39,767 nt of DNA, taken from NCBI GenBank assembly GCA_910586835.1, contig CAJUJU010000030.1, forward strand, positions 1 through 39,767, written 5' to 3'. Both the position numbers and the translations under genes were made by a program. The notes below the pieces were generated by a model that saw only the letters and a program-made list of their open reading frames with translations, had not been told where the DNA came from and made no database searches. Each line of letters begins with the position of its first letter. Within the stretch, counting starts at the first letter, position 1. The DNA is from an uncultured Acetatifactor sp. (GTDB taxonomy: Bacteria; Bacillota; Clostridia; Lachnospirales; Lachnospiraceae). Below are positions 22,261-30,067 of this stretch, one piece after another.

Positions 22261-23130
22261 TTATTCGCCCGGACTTTCTGTCATATCTGCCTTCTCCAAC
22301 TCCTGCTTTTTTTCCTTTTCCCTGGCTTTCTCCTTCAGCTCCTCCAGAGATTCTCTGTATTCCACGGAAGTCATTCCCGGATTGGAGCGCAGCATGCTCC
22401 TCTGAAGGAAGTCCATCAGACTGCCAAGATAACGGCGGGAATCCACCAGCAGACTATACTTGGCTTTCAGTACGGCCAATTCCTCCTTCACACTGTCCGT
22501 AAATGCCTCCCTGCGGTTCATCAGCCCTTCCCCGGTATGGGAAATCAGCGTATCCAACCGCTTCTGGATGCTCCTCAGCTCCTCCTTCACAAACTGCATT
22601 TTTGCCAGAACAATCCGCAGATCCGCAGCAGTCTTGAAGGCCAGCACAAAATCGGTAAAGATTCCCACCGTAAGTATCAGGGTTACCGCCGTCAAAATCT
22701 GCCCGGGTATCAGCAGCATCAGCTTTTCTACATAAACATGAACAAACCTGGTCATTGCAACCGTAAAAAATCCCCAGACAAGCGTGGAACTGAGACAAAT
22801 CCGCCCCTGAAAATGGAACCTCTGCCTGGAATAATCCCAATACCTGACCTTAAACAGCGCTTCCATGATAACAGCCGTCACATATTCCAGCGCAGTGGCA
22901 CCCACACAGCCCGCAAGGTAAGTCAGCACAATGCTGTGCCGGAAAGGACCGGATACCACCAGCATCATGGTTGCACCGCTCCCGTAAATGGGCAGAAACG
23001 GCCCGCGGATAAAGCCTCTGTTTGTCAGTTTTTTCTCCTTCAGAGAAACATAGGAAGATTCAAAACACCAGCCGCAGAAACAATAGAAGTAAAAAAAGAA
23101 CAGCCATTGTATGATCGTATAATGATACAT
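22261..23130 (-). CDS. PF06541-type integral membrane protein (putative ABC transporter permease)
   Basis: This 289-residue protein belongs to the family annotated as putative ABC transporter permease (ABC_trans_CmpB), though no ATPase partner is nearby and the transport role is unproven. It has about five membrane helices within the first 165 residues, with the family-typical start FYFYCFCGWCFESSYVS, NRGFIRGPFLPIYGSG, and ALEYVTAVIMEALF...YWDYS. A long charged coiled-coil tail (about 170-289) is cytoplasmic. The ATG at 23130 follows AAGGAG at 9 bases; 23160 is upstream in frame but lacks a site. It is the last gene of the CobW operon. Confidence 0.85.
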   Translation of the reverse strand: MYHYTIIQWLFFFYFYCFCGWCFESSYVSLKEKKLTNRGFIRGPFLPIYGSGATMMLVVSGPFRHSIVLTYLAGCVGATALEYVTAVIMEALFKVRYWDYSRQRFHFQGRICLSSTLVWGFFTVAMTRFVHVYVEKLMLLIPGQILTAVTLILTVGIFTDFVLAFKTAADLRIVLAKMQFVKEELRSIQKRLDTLISHTGEGLMNRREAFTDSVKEELAVLKAKYSLLVDSRRYLGSLMDFLQRSMLRSNPGMTSVEYRESLEELKEKAREKEKKQELEKADMTESPGE

Positions 23131-23178
23131 GAACAGATTCTCCTTCCAGACTGCCGGCAAACCCTTCGCCTGACCTCT

Positions 23179-23949
23179 TTATCTGTATACCGCCACATCC
23201 ACGGCAAGCCGCCCCTTTCTGGTCTCCCTGGCCTCGCCAGTCAGGACGAATTTGCCAAACCCTCTGGCGTTGACGGTTTCCCCGGATTTCAGTATCCTGG
23301 AGTTGTTCTCACAAAGCCTTCCGTTTACATAGACCTTTCCCGTCCTGAAAAGCGCAAGGCTTTTTTCTCTTGAGAAATTGTAAACCCTGGAGATGACGGC
23401 GTCAACCCGCAGAGACTGCACCCGGATGTTCACCGTTTCCGGCTCTTCCTGAAGAATATCCTGAAAATCCTCTGTCACGGAGCACCTCACCCGAGTATGC
23501 TTCACCTGAATCAGATTATCACAAATAAACGATGCCACGGAATCCAGGCAGAACAGATACGCCTGTTTCCCGCCGGCCCGGATATCTCCGACCGTGCTCC
23601 TTTCGATTCCCAGATTCATCAAAGCGCCCAGGAAGTCCCTGTGCGTAAGCTTATCCGCAAATTTCTCCGCAAGCGGCGCGATGTGGATACATACCACCGG
23701 AAAATCCGTCTCATACCCCAACTCCCTGCTGTCTCCAAATCGCGCCACCACCCGGTCTGCCTGATCACATCCACCGTAGAGCGTATACCCCGCGTACCGC
23801 AGCCCCGGCTCCTCCTGCCAGAATACCTCCTGGTCACTCAGCCCCAGAAATCCTGTAAAGGTAAAGACTCCCTGTGCATGGGAACGTTCCGCAAGATCGT
23901 GAAATCTGTTTTTCAGCTGCTGCAGCTCTTTCTCATTTTCCTGTGCCAT
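23179..23949 (-). CDS. ylmH: YlmH-like S4-domain RNA-binding protein
   Basis: This 256-residue protein has the YlmH layout: an N-terminal helical part, a central domain (about 75-165) with RSTVGDIRAGGKQAYLF, and a C-terminal S4 RNA-binding domain (about 178-250) including REKSLALFRTGKVYVNG and NSRILKSGETVNARGFG. YlmH-type proteins have been linked to ribosomes, including rescue of stalled translation. The start codon lies only 3 bases after the upstream GTPase stop and has no clear ribosome site, so translation is probably coupled. In many Firmicutes ylmH sits in the division cluster near divIVA; here it is elsewhere, with metal-handling GTPases. Confidence 0.88.
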   Translation of the reverse strand: MAQENEKELQQLKNRFHDLAERSHAQGVFTFTGFLGLSDQEVFWQEEPGLRYAGYTLYGGCDQADRVVARFGDSRELGYETDFPVVCIHIAPLAEKFADKLTHRDFLGALMNLGIERSTVGDIRAGGKQAYLFCLDSVASFICDNLIQVKHTRVRCSVTEDFQDILQEEPETVNIRVQSLRVDAVISRVYNFSREKSLALFRTGKVYVNGRLCENNSRILKSGETVNARGFGKFVLTGEARETRKGRLAVDVAVYR

Positions 23950-23952
23950 ATG

Positions 23953-24885
23953 CTATGTGAAGCTGATCACTTCATCCTTTGGCGCCCTGGTTTTTTCGAC
24001 GCGCAAGGCATGCAGAACCGGCCCCTCTCCCTTATAATCTTCCCAATACTCCTTTGCCACAACCGCCGTGACCTTCACCCATTCCTTCTGTTTCAAGGCG
24101 CCTGCATCTGCATACTCACAGGCATACCCCAGAAAGGCCATATCGTCGGCACAACAGGTCATGGCCATGCGCCCCGGCACAAAATAACCGGCTGGAAAGT
24201 TCTCCGGCTTCAGCACCATCGCCACAAACTGCAGTTTTTTCCCCACATAGCGCTCCAGATGATCCATGGAATCCAGATACCAGATCCCATAGCCCTCGTT
24301 ATCCAGAACAATAGTTTCCTGCTTCAGATCATAGGGCAGATCTTCCTCAAAAATCTCGTCAATCTCCCCGTTTGAATCCTCAAAAATCACATCGGCCTGG
24401 GCATTGACAGCCTTAATATTGCGCTTAAAGCTGTTCAGCTGTTCCCGAACAGTGTCACAGCGGTTAAAAATAATCATCTCGGAACCACGGATCATCTCCG
24501 CCAGCAGAGAACGCATATTTGTGTAGTACATGGAAAAACTGGAACCGTCAATGGTCGTGATCTGCTGCTCGATCTTCCAGTACCAGGGCAATCTGGCATT
24601 TTTGTAATTCCACATACCGTTATATTCTATAATAATCCGCTCCGGCCTGTGCTTTTTTTCCAGCTCGGTCAAATGCTCCGGTGTAAAATCAGCCTCCTCC
24701 TCAATCCGCTCGATTTCCGTGCGGCTTTTCTTAAGAAGCTCCTCCTCGTATTCCGTCTCACCCTCCTCGCACAACAGCAGAAGTGTCTTTCCCTTTATCT
24801 GAAAATAGGGCTGCGCCAGAGTAAATCTGATAAATTCCGTCTTCCCGCTCTCCAGAAAACCATTGATCACATATACGGGCTTCAT
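23953..24885 (-). CDS. CobW-type GTPase fused to a DUF1980/TIGR03943-like C-terminal domain
   Basis: This 310-residue protein starts with a CobW-type P-loop (GFLESGKTEF, about 9-18) and continues to about residue 200 as a G3E GTPase, with NRCD as the likely guanine-recognition motif. It lacks the CXCC metal site of classical members; the equivalent position reads LCEEGETEYEEE. The C-terminal about 95 residues carry GRMAMTCCADDMAFLGYACEY followed by WVKVTAVV. This matches my recollection of the DUF1980/TIGR03943 domain of YcgQ-type proteins, which occur with a permease in metal-related operons. The ATG at 24885 follows AGGGGA at 6 bases within the end of the upstream GTPase gene. A metal metallochaperone role is likely; substrate is not proven. 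Confidence 0.78.
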   Translation of the reverse strand: MKPVYVINGFLESGKTEFIRFTLAQPYFQIKGKTLLLLCEEGETEYEEELLKKSRTEIERIEEEADFTPEHLTELEKKHRPERIIIEYNGMWNYKNARLPWYWKIEQQITTIDGSSFSMYYTNMRSLLAEMIRGSEMIIFNRCDTVREQLNSFKRNIKAVNAQADVIFEDSNGEIDEIFEEDLPYDLKQETIVLDNEGYGIWYLDSMDHLERYVGKKLQFVAMVLKPENFPAGYFVPGRMAMTCCADDMAFLGYACEYADAGALKQKEWVKVTAVVAKEYWEDYKGEGPVLHALRVEKTRAPKDEVISFT

Positions 24886-24898
24886 ACCTATCCCCTTT

Positions 24899-26203
24899 CT
24901 ATCGGAACAGTTCTTCCAACTTATCTTCCTTCAGTTCGGCCCCGATGACGCAGAGCTTCCCGGTCACCTCCGGACTTCCCTCCCGGATCTCATGCTCTCC
25001 CGGAACATAGTCAAAATAAAGCCATGTGCCTTCCTCACAAGGCACCATGCCCTTTGCCCGAAGAATCACGCCACAGGCGCCGCCGTCGAGAGCGGCAAGA
25101 ATGCTCTCCAGCCTCTCTCTGGTAAATGTCACCGGCGTCTCCTTGCCCCAACTGGTAAACACCTCGTCCGCATGATGATGGTGATGATGGCCGCCCTCCC
25201 CGTCATGGTGATGGCAGCATTCCTCATCATGGTGATGATGGCAGCATTCCTCACCATGGTGGTGATAACCGCCCTCCTCGTCATGGTGATGACAACACTC
25301 CTCATCATGGTGATGATGACCGCTCTCCTCATCATGGTGGTGATGACCGCCCTCCTCGTCATGGTGATGACAACACTCCTCATCATGGTGATGATGACCG
25401 CTCCCCTCATCATGGTGGTGATGACCGCCCTCCTCACCATGGTGATGATGACCGCTCTCCTCGTCATGGTGATGGCAGCATTCCTCGTCATGGTGGTGAT
25501 GCTCTCCGCAGCAGGGGCACACATCCCCGTGGTCGTGTTCATCGTGATGATGGCTGTGTTCTTCCTGCACATGCTCCAGCATTTCCTTCATCATCTCACC
25601 CAGCGTATCCGCGCCCTCGATGGTCTCCAGAACAGCTTTGCCGTCCAACAGCTCCAGCGGCGTGGTGATGATTGTCGCCTGACCATTGTGCTCGCGGATC
25701 AGGCGTACACATTCCTCCAGCTTCCCGCCATTTACCTTATCGGTTCTGCTCAGAAGAATTGTCCCTGCATATTCAATCTGGTTCAGGAAAAATTCCCCGA
25801 AATTCTTCATATACATCTTTGCCTTGGAAGCATCCACCACTGCCACTGCACTGTTCACCTGAACGTTCAGCTCAGACGCCACATTCTCCACGGCCTTCAG
25901 CACATCGGACAGCTTGCCCACTCCCGACGGCTCAATCAGGATTCTCTCCGGTGCATAGGTCTCTATCACTTCCTTCAAAGAAGCGCCAAAATCACCCACA
26001 AGAGAACAGCAGATGCAACCGGAATTCATCTCTTTAATCTCAATACCGGCCTCCTTCAGAAAACCGCCGTCAATACCGATCTCTCCAAACTCGTTCTCAA
26101 TCAGCACAGTCCTGCTGCCATCCATCGCTTCCCGCAGCAGTTTCTTAATAAGCGTCGTCTTCCCCGCTCCCAGAAAACCGGAAAACACATCTATTTTTGT
26201 CAT
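24899..26203 (-). CDS. CobW/ZNG1-type metallochaperone GTPase with a histidine-rich repeat insert
   Basis: This 434-residue G3E GTPase has P-loop GFLGAGKTT (about 9-17), the CXCC metal site in GCICCS (63-66), and an ILLSRTDK segment in place of NKxD. Between the GTPase core and the C-terminal CobW domain lies a 130-residue insert (about 215-344) with about 55 His and 13 Cys in repeats of HHHHDEE, CCHHHDEE and GGHHHH. Such His tracts in CobW/HypB-type proteins store or deliver zinc, nickel or cobalt. The ATG at 26203 follows a perfect AGGAGG at 8 bases. The promoter is at 26288-26316, and a hairpin (26219-26234) abuts the ribosome site. It is the first gene of a four-gene operon, paired with a second CobW-type GTPase. 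Confidence 0.93.
   Translation of the reverse strand: MTKIDVFSGFLGAGKTTLIKKLLREAMDGSRTVLIENEFGEIGIDGGFLKEAGIEIKEMNSGCICCSLVGDFGASLKEVIETYAPERILIEPSGVGKLSDVLKAVENVASELNVQVNSAVAVVDASKAKMYMKNFGEFFLNQIEYAGTILLSRTDKVNGGKLEECVRLIREHNGQATIITTPLELLDGKAVLETIEGADTLGEMMKEMLEHVQEEHSHHHDEHDHGDVCPCCGEHHHHDEECCHHHDEESGHHHHGEEGGHHHHDEGSGHHHHDEECCHHHDEEGGHHHHDEESGHHHHDEECCHHHDEEGGYHHHGEECCHHHHDEECCHHHDGEGGHHHHHHADEVFTSWGKETPVTFTRERLESILAALDGGACGVILRAKGMVPCEEGTWLYFDYVPGEHEIREGSPEVTGKLCVIGAELKEDKLEELFR
25158..25510. repeat. Tandem minisatellite encoding the histidine-rich insert
   Basis: About 350 bases consist of degenerate units built on TCATGGTGATGATG and CTCCTCATCATGG, encoding His-His-His-His-Asp-Glu-Glu blocks alternating with Cys-Cys or Gly-Gly. 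The near-identical units suggest repeat-number variation by slippage or unequal recombination. Confidence 0.85.
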
Positions 26204-26218
26204 TTTGTTACCTCCTCG

Positions 26219-26234
26219 TCTGCTTTGGCAGACA
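26219..26234 (-). promoter_or_regulatory. Hairpin next to the cobW ribosome site
   Basis: GTCTGC-TTTG-GCAGAC is a perfect 6-bp stem that ends two bases before the AGGAGG. It could be an operator or an mRNA structure; it does not match the Zur box. Confidence 0.4.
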
Positions 26235-26287
26235 ATAATCCAATATTTTTGATGGAATGCCCCGCTGCTATCCATCCACTGTCTCTC

Positions 26288-26316
26288 ATTTTCTACCATA
26301 CAGGAGCACTTGTCAA
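26288..26316 (-). promoter_or_regulatory. Promoter of the CobW operon
   Basis: Perfect TTGACA (26311-26316) and GAAAAT (26288-26293) with 17-base spacing on the minus strand. Transcription would start about 75-80 bases before the start codon. Confidence 0.6.
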
Positions 26317-26338
26317 GCCAGCGCGCAAAAAAACAGCT

Positions 26339-27076
26339 CTATTCCGTCCCCATCTGAGCCAGAATGAGGCTTAACGGCACAGCCGCCACTTCTCCCTGCC
26401 CATTCTCCCCGGACAGGATTCCCAAGATCCGGCCCTGTCTGTCAAACAGACCGCCGCCGGACATTCCCGGCTTTCCCTCCGCCCTCACCCACATCATATG
26501 ACAACCATAATCCTCCATATAGATCCAGTGATCCAGCAACACGCCCTCATACGCCTCCGCGGCAACGCCGTCCCTGCTTCCCATGACAATACAGCCGTCT
26601 CCTGCCGCTGTCTTCTCAAAAATTTCTCTGTCAATCACAGCACAGAGATAGTTTTCTCTGTTTTCCTCCGGAATATCAGATGCCTTTACGCGGAGCAGCC
26701 CTGCATCACCGACCTCCATACATGTAAAGTCGTCACACACCACACTCAACCCATCCGCAAAGGTCACTCGTATGGCTTCTTCCCCCGCCAGTACATGCGC
26801 CGCCGTCAAAATCACAAGACAGTCTTGCTCCACACCACAAATCACGCCGCTGCCCAGCCGGTCTCCGGCTCCGATCTGAACCATTATGCCACTGCCGTTT
26901 CTCTGCAGCATACCGGCCAGGTTTTCACTGTCCGGATCCTCGACCTGCAGCAGCTCCATCTCCCGGATTGACAGGATACTTTCCTCTGCAACCGTCCCGC
27001 CGCCCTCGTTGTCCCCCGAGACACAGCCTGAAAGGATAAGACAAAGCAGCACCGCAAAAATCATTCTGACTCTCAA
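26339..27076 (-). CDS. Secreted trypsin-like serine protease, probable lipoprotein
   Basis: This 245-residue protein has a basic start, a hydrophobic helix and a lipobox (LILSGC, Cys about 18), so it is probably anchored outside the membrane. The mature part has the chymotrypsin-fold triad: His in ILTAAHVLA, Asp in VGDAGLLRV, and Ser in GMSGGGLFD, as in trypsin/HtrA-like proteases without a PDZ domain. I chose the TTG at 27076 because GGAGG lies 6 bases upstream; the ATG at 27064 is four codons further in with a poor site, and longer frames to 27160 would overlap rnpB. Targets are unknown. It lies just downstream of the RNase P RNA terminator. Confidence 0.82.
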   Translation of the reverse strand: MRVRMIFAVLLCLILSGCVSGDNEGGGTVAEESILSIREMELLQVEDPDSENLAGMLQRNGSGIMVQIGAGDRLGSGVICGVEQDCLVILTAAHVLAGEEAIRVTFADGLSVVCDDFTCMEVGDAGLLRVKASDIPEENRENYLCAVIDREIFEKTAAGDGCIVMGSRDGVAAEAYEGVLLDHWIYMEDYGCHMMWVRAEGKPGMSGGGLFDRQGRILGILSGENGQGEVAAVPLSLILAQMGTE

Positions 27077-27114
27077 GCCCAACCTCCATACCGCAAAACA
27101 AAGACTCCCCTGTA

Positions 27115-27147
27115 AAACAAAAAGAACAGACCACCTGACGGTGGTCT
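27115..27147 (-). terminator. rnpB terminator
   Basis: AGACCACC and GGTGGTCT form an 8-bp stem with a TGAC loop (complement GTCA), followed on the minus strand by a T-rich run. It begins about 13 bases after the RNA end. Confidence 0.85.
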
Positions 27148-27159
27148 CATTCGCAAGCA

Positions 27160-27520
27160 AAACGATAAGCCGGGTTATGTCGTTGGACGATCATCTATCT
27201 GGCACGGCTGTTGCCAGCCGCATCTAGCGACCCACCTGAAAGCAGGCCGGGCAAGCCTGTCGCTTTCTTTTTGGTCTTGCTTCGGATGGGGTTTACATGG
27301 CTCCGCCTGTTGCCAGACGGACGGTAGTCTCTTAAGCTGCCCTTCCACCCTTACCAGCGCCTCAGTCTCTGAGGCGCGGCGGTATATTTCTGTTGCACTG
27401 GCCTTGGAGTCACCTCCACCGGACGTTATCCGGCATCCTGCCCTGTGAAGCCCGGACTTTCCTCACCTGCGGCCCGCCGCCAAAGCGGCGGATCCTCAGC
27501 CGCGATCGCCTGTTTTACTT
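27160..27520 (-). ncRNA. rnpB: RNase P RNA, bacterial class A
   Basis: This RNA is the catalytic subunit that trims tRNA 5' ends. On the minus strand the 5' P4 strand reads GAGGAAAGTCCGGGC (27450-27464), and the conserved 3' part reads ACATAACCCGGCTTATC (27164-27180). Between them are a GC-rich stem (CGCCGC), a GGTAAGGGTGGAA segment typical of the specificity domain, and CAGATAGATGATCG near the 3' end. The overall size of about 360 bases fits. The order suggests class A folding, not the Bacillus class B. Ends are estimated from the promoter and the terminal helix and may be off by a few bases. Confidence 0.95.
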
Positions 27521-27528
27521 ACCAAAGT

Positions 27529-27557
27529 ATTATACCCTGCTTCGTCCGGAAAGGCAA
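27529..27557 (-). promoter_or_regulatory. rnpB: rnpB promoter
   Basis: TTGCCT (27552-27557) and TATAAT (27529-27534) on the minus strand, 17-base spacing, starting 6 bases after the nucleoside kinase stop codon. Confidence 0.8.
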
Positions 27558-27563
27558 GCGCAA

Positions 27564-29219
27564 TCACACATGAAAACAGCTTCCGCCCACAAACTCCCTG
27601 CAGATCGAATTGTTCGGCAGACTTTCGCTGGGCACACCGAGGAAATAGTCCAAAAACTTCAGAAGCCTTTTTGCCTCATAGTATTCCGGCACTCCCTTGG
27701 GGATCTGGAACAGCAACGGCTCCGCAAAGGTCTTCAGCACGGCAAGCTCATAAATCTGAGCCGAATTGAACATGGCGTCCGCCTCTTCCTGGAAAGGGAA
27801 AATATTCTCTTCCTCCCCCCGCCTCACGGAAGGCCACATCTGAATCGTCCTCTGTGCGCTTGCACCTCTCGTCCGCGCGTCCCGCACCATCCTCCGCAGC
27901 AGCCTGCCGTCCGTGGTAGGTATTCTGTTATGACCGTCTATGTTCAATGCTGTCAGCGCACTGATATAGATTTTGAACTTGCTCTCGTTCGGCAGCGCAT
28001 AGGACAATCTGTCATTCAGGCCATGGATACCCTCGATCACCAGAATATCGTCCGCTCCCAGCTGTTTGAAATTTCCTCTGTACTCTCTCTTTCCAATCTT
28101 GAAGTTAAAGGCGGGCAGCTCCACTCTCTTCCCTTCCAGCAGACTGACCATATCATCGTTAAACCTTTTCACGTCGATGGCTTCCAGACACTCAAAATTA
28201 TAATCTCCGTTTTCGTCCCTGGGCGTCAGCTCCCGATCCACAAAATAATCATCCACCGCAATGGGATGAGGTGTCTTGCCAAGGGTTCGCAGCTGAATGG
28301 AGAGACGATGGGAAAAACTGGTCTTCCCCGAGGAAGACGGTCCTGCGATCATAATGAACTTCACATTTCCACGGCTCACGATCTCCTTTGCGATCTCTCC
28401 GATCTTTCTCTCCTGCTCCGCCTCCTGCACCAGGATCAGCTCGCTCATGGAACCGCTGCAGATCTGATCGTTCAGATCGCCTACCGTCTCGATTCCCGCT
28501 TTTCTGCCCCAGTCCTGAGACGCCTCCATGGTTTCAAAAAGCTTTCTCCGGTCGTCAAAGGGCTCCACCACCCCCGGGTTCTTCCTGGTAGGAAGCAGCA
28601 GCATAAAGCCATCCTCATAGGGAATCAGGTCATACAGCTTCACATAACCGGCATTGGGAAGCATGTACCCATAATAATAATCATAATAACCGTCGATCTC
28701 ATAGACATTGACAGCAGAGCTCATCCGATAGCGAAACAGTTTTTCCTTATCGGACATCCCCTTGTTCCGAAACAACTCCATTGCATCCTCCAGGGGATAG
28801 GAACGCTTCATAAACGGCGTTCCCTGCTCTGTCAGTTCCCGCATTCTCGCAAGGATCTTCTCCGCGCTCCCGACAGTGACGGGAACCTTGCCCATGACAT
28901 TCACATAATATCCGTGACCGATGGCAAACTCCACACAGCTTTCCTGCGCTGCCTCCGGCCCAAACACATCGTGAACCGCCTTCAGAAGCAGCATGGTCGC
29001 CGTCCTTACATAGGTCTTATATCCGATATCGTCCCTGAGGGTAAAGAAATCAACGGTACAATCCTTCGTCACCTTCTTGAACAGCTCCCTGATCTTCCCG
29101 TTCACTGTCACAAGGGCAATGGTACCGTCATATTCCTTCTGATAATCCGCTGCAATGGTCTCAAAGGAGGTTCCCTGCGCAAACTCTCTTTTTTCCCCGT
29201 GTATCGTAACTGTAACCAT
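27564..29219 (-). CDS. Uridine kinase-like protein with N-terminal TGS/ThrRS-like domains
   Basis: This 551-residue cytosolic protein fuses a small TGS-like domain (about 1-60, HGEKREFAQGTSFETIA) and a threonyl-tRNA synthetase editing-like second domain (about 60-250). A C-terminal phosphoribulokinase/uridine kinase domain has P-loop GPSSSGKTS (about 293-301), DDYFVDRELTPRDENG and VIEGIHGLN. Such proteins are annotated as nucleoside kinases; the real substrate is uncertain. The ATG at 29219 follows GGAGGA at 8 bases; the frame is open to 29291, but this would overlap the trmK stop region. It follows trmK in the rpoD operon and is immediately followed by the rnpB promoter with no terminator visible between. 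Confidence 0.9.
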   Translation of the reverse strand: MVTVTIHGEKREFAQGTSFETIAADYQKEYDGTIALVTVNGKIRELFKKVTKDCTVDFFTLRDDIGYKTYVRTATMLLLKAVHDVFGPEAAQESCVEFAIGHGYYVNVMGKVPVTVGSAEKILARMRELTEQGTPFMKRSYPLEDAMELFRNKGMSDKEKLFRYRMSSAVNVYEIDGYYDYYYGYMLPNAGYVKLYDLIPYEDGFMLLLPTRKNPGVVEPFDDRRKLFETMEASQDWGRKAGIETVGDLNDQICSGSMSELILVQEAEQERKIGEIAKEIVSRGNVKFIMIAGPSSSGKTSFSHRLSIQLRTLGKTPHPIAVDDYFVDRELTPRDENGDYNFECLEAIDVKRFNDDMVSLLEGKRVELPAFNFKIGKREYRGNFKQLGADDILVIEGIHGLNDRLSYALPNESKFKIYISALTALNIDGHNRIPTTDGRLLRRMVRDARTRGASAQRTIQMWPSVRRGEEENIFPFQEEADAMFNSAQIYELAVLKTFAEPLLFQIPKGVPEYYEAKRLLKFLDYFLGVPSESLPNNSICREFVGGSCFHV

Positions 29220-29287
29220 ATCCGTGTTCCTCCGTTTCCCGGCATTTTTCTGTTTTTCACCATTGTCACGGCTCGACCCGCGTTTCT

Positions 29288-30067
29288 TCACACAGTCGAA
29301 CCATTCTCTTCAAACCATTTCAGCGCCAGCCTGATCTGCGCCTGCTCCCGGCTGATTTCTTCCAGCCGCCCGGCAGTCCGCTTCGTGTTCTCCGCCTCCA
29401 GTCCTTCCCGAAGCCGAATCAAAATTTCTTCCTGAAACAAAAGATATTGATGGAGAACCGGATGTCTCTGCCTCAGCAGCAGTTCTCCATACTCGTCAAA
29501 AAGCTGCCGCCCCTCCATCCGGTTCTGTCCGGCTTTTTCGGCACACTCCGGATAACCTTCCGCCTCCGGGTTCCCACCGCCCGGGACCGCTTTCATGGCA
29601 AAATAATACTTTCCCTCTTCACACACCGCATCTTCGCCCACAATCCGGAAACCTTCCCTGCGCAGAAAGCGCCGGAACGCTCCCAACTCGGATTGCGGCT
29701 GCAAGATCAGCTCCTTTAACCCTCCGGCCTTCTCCATACTCTCCGCCAGAATCCGCTGCATCAGTCTGCCTCCCATTCCGGCACAGACCAGCGTATCCGC
29801 CTCTCCGGCAGCCAGATTCAACAGCCCGTCCGAAAGCCTGGTCTCTATGTACGCGCCCAGCCCGCACTCTTCCACATGGCCTGCCGCAGCTGCCAAAGGC
29901 CCCTTGCGCACATCCATGGCAAGCACATGAGGACTGATCCTCCTCTGCACCAGAAAGACAGACAAAAAACCATGGTCACAGCCCACATCCGCCACGCGGT
30001 TTCCCGGCGTCACCATGTCCGCCAGCATCTGAAGCCTGCGGGACAATGTCACCTGTCCGCCCTTCAT
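29288..30067 (-). CDS. trmK: tRNA (adenine-22 N1)-methyltransferase TrmK
   Basis: This 259-residue SAM-dependent enzyme methylates A22 in tRNA. The N-terminal Rossmann domain has VADVGCDHGFLSVFLV (about 25-40, SAM loop), LAMDVRKGPLAAA, LSDGLLNL and CAGMGGRLM, the TrmK family pattern. The C-terminal part (about 190-259) is helical coiled coil, as in the Bacillus enzyme. The start codon overlaps the rpoD stop by one base (TGATG), so translation is coupled. In Firmicutes trmK commonly follows rpoD, often with a Nif3-like gene after it; here that place is taken by the nucleoside kinase. Confidence 0.92.
   Translation of the reverse strand: MKGGQVTLSRRLQMLADMVTPGNRVADVGCDHGFLSVFLVQRRISPHVLAMDVRKGPLAAAAGHVEECGLGAYIETRLSDGLLNLAAGEADTLVCAGMGGRLMQRILAESMEKAGGLKELILQPQSELGAFRRFLRREGFRIVGEDAVCEEGKYYFAMKAVPGGGNPEAEGYPECAEKAGQNRMEGRQLFDEYGELLLRQRHPVLHQYLLFQEEILIRLREGLEAENTKRTAGRLEEISREQAQIRLALKWFEENGSTV

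Noticed and set aside
25158..25510. Repeat array considered as CRISPR
   Set aside because: Units are degenerate, in frame, have no unique spacers and encode the His-rich insert; there are no cas genes.
24863..26374. Long plus-strand frame rich in Met and Val repeats
   Set aside because: It is the antisense of the His-rich CobW gene; its repeats are a product of the minisatellite and it has no ribosome site.
27393..29435. 680-codon plus-strand frame
   Set aside because: Antisense to the nucleoside kinase and part of rnpB; composition is typical of a shadow frame in GC-rich DNA.
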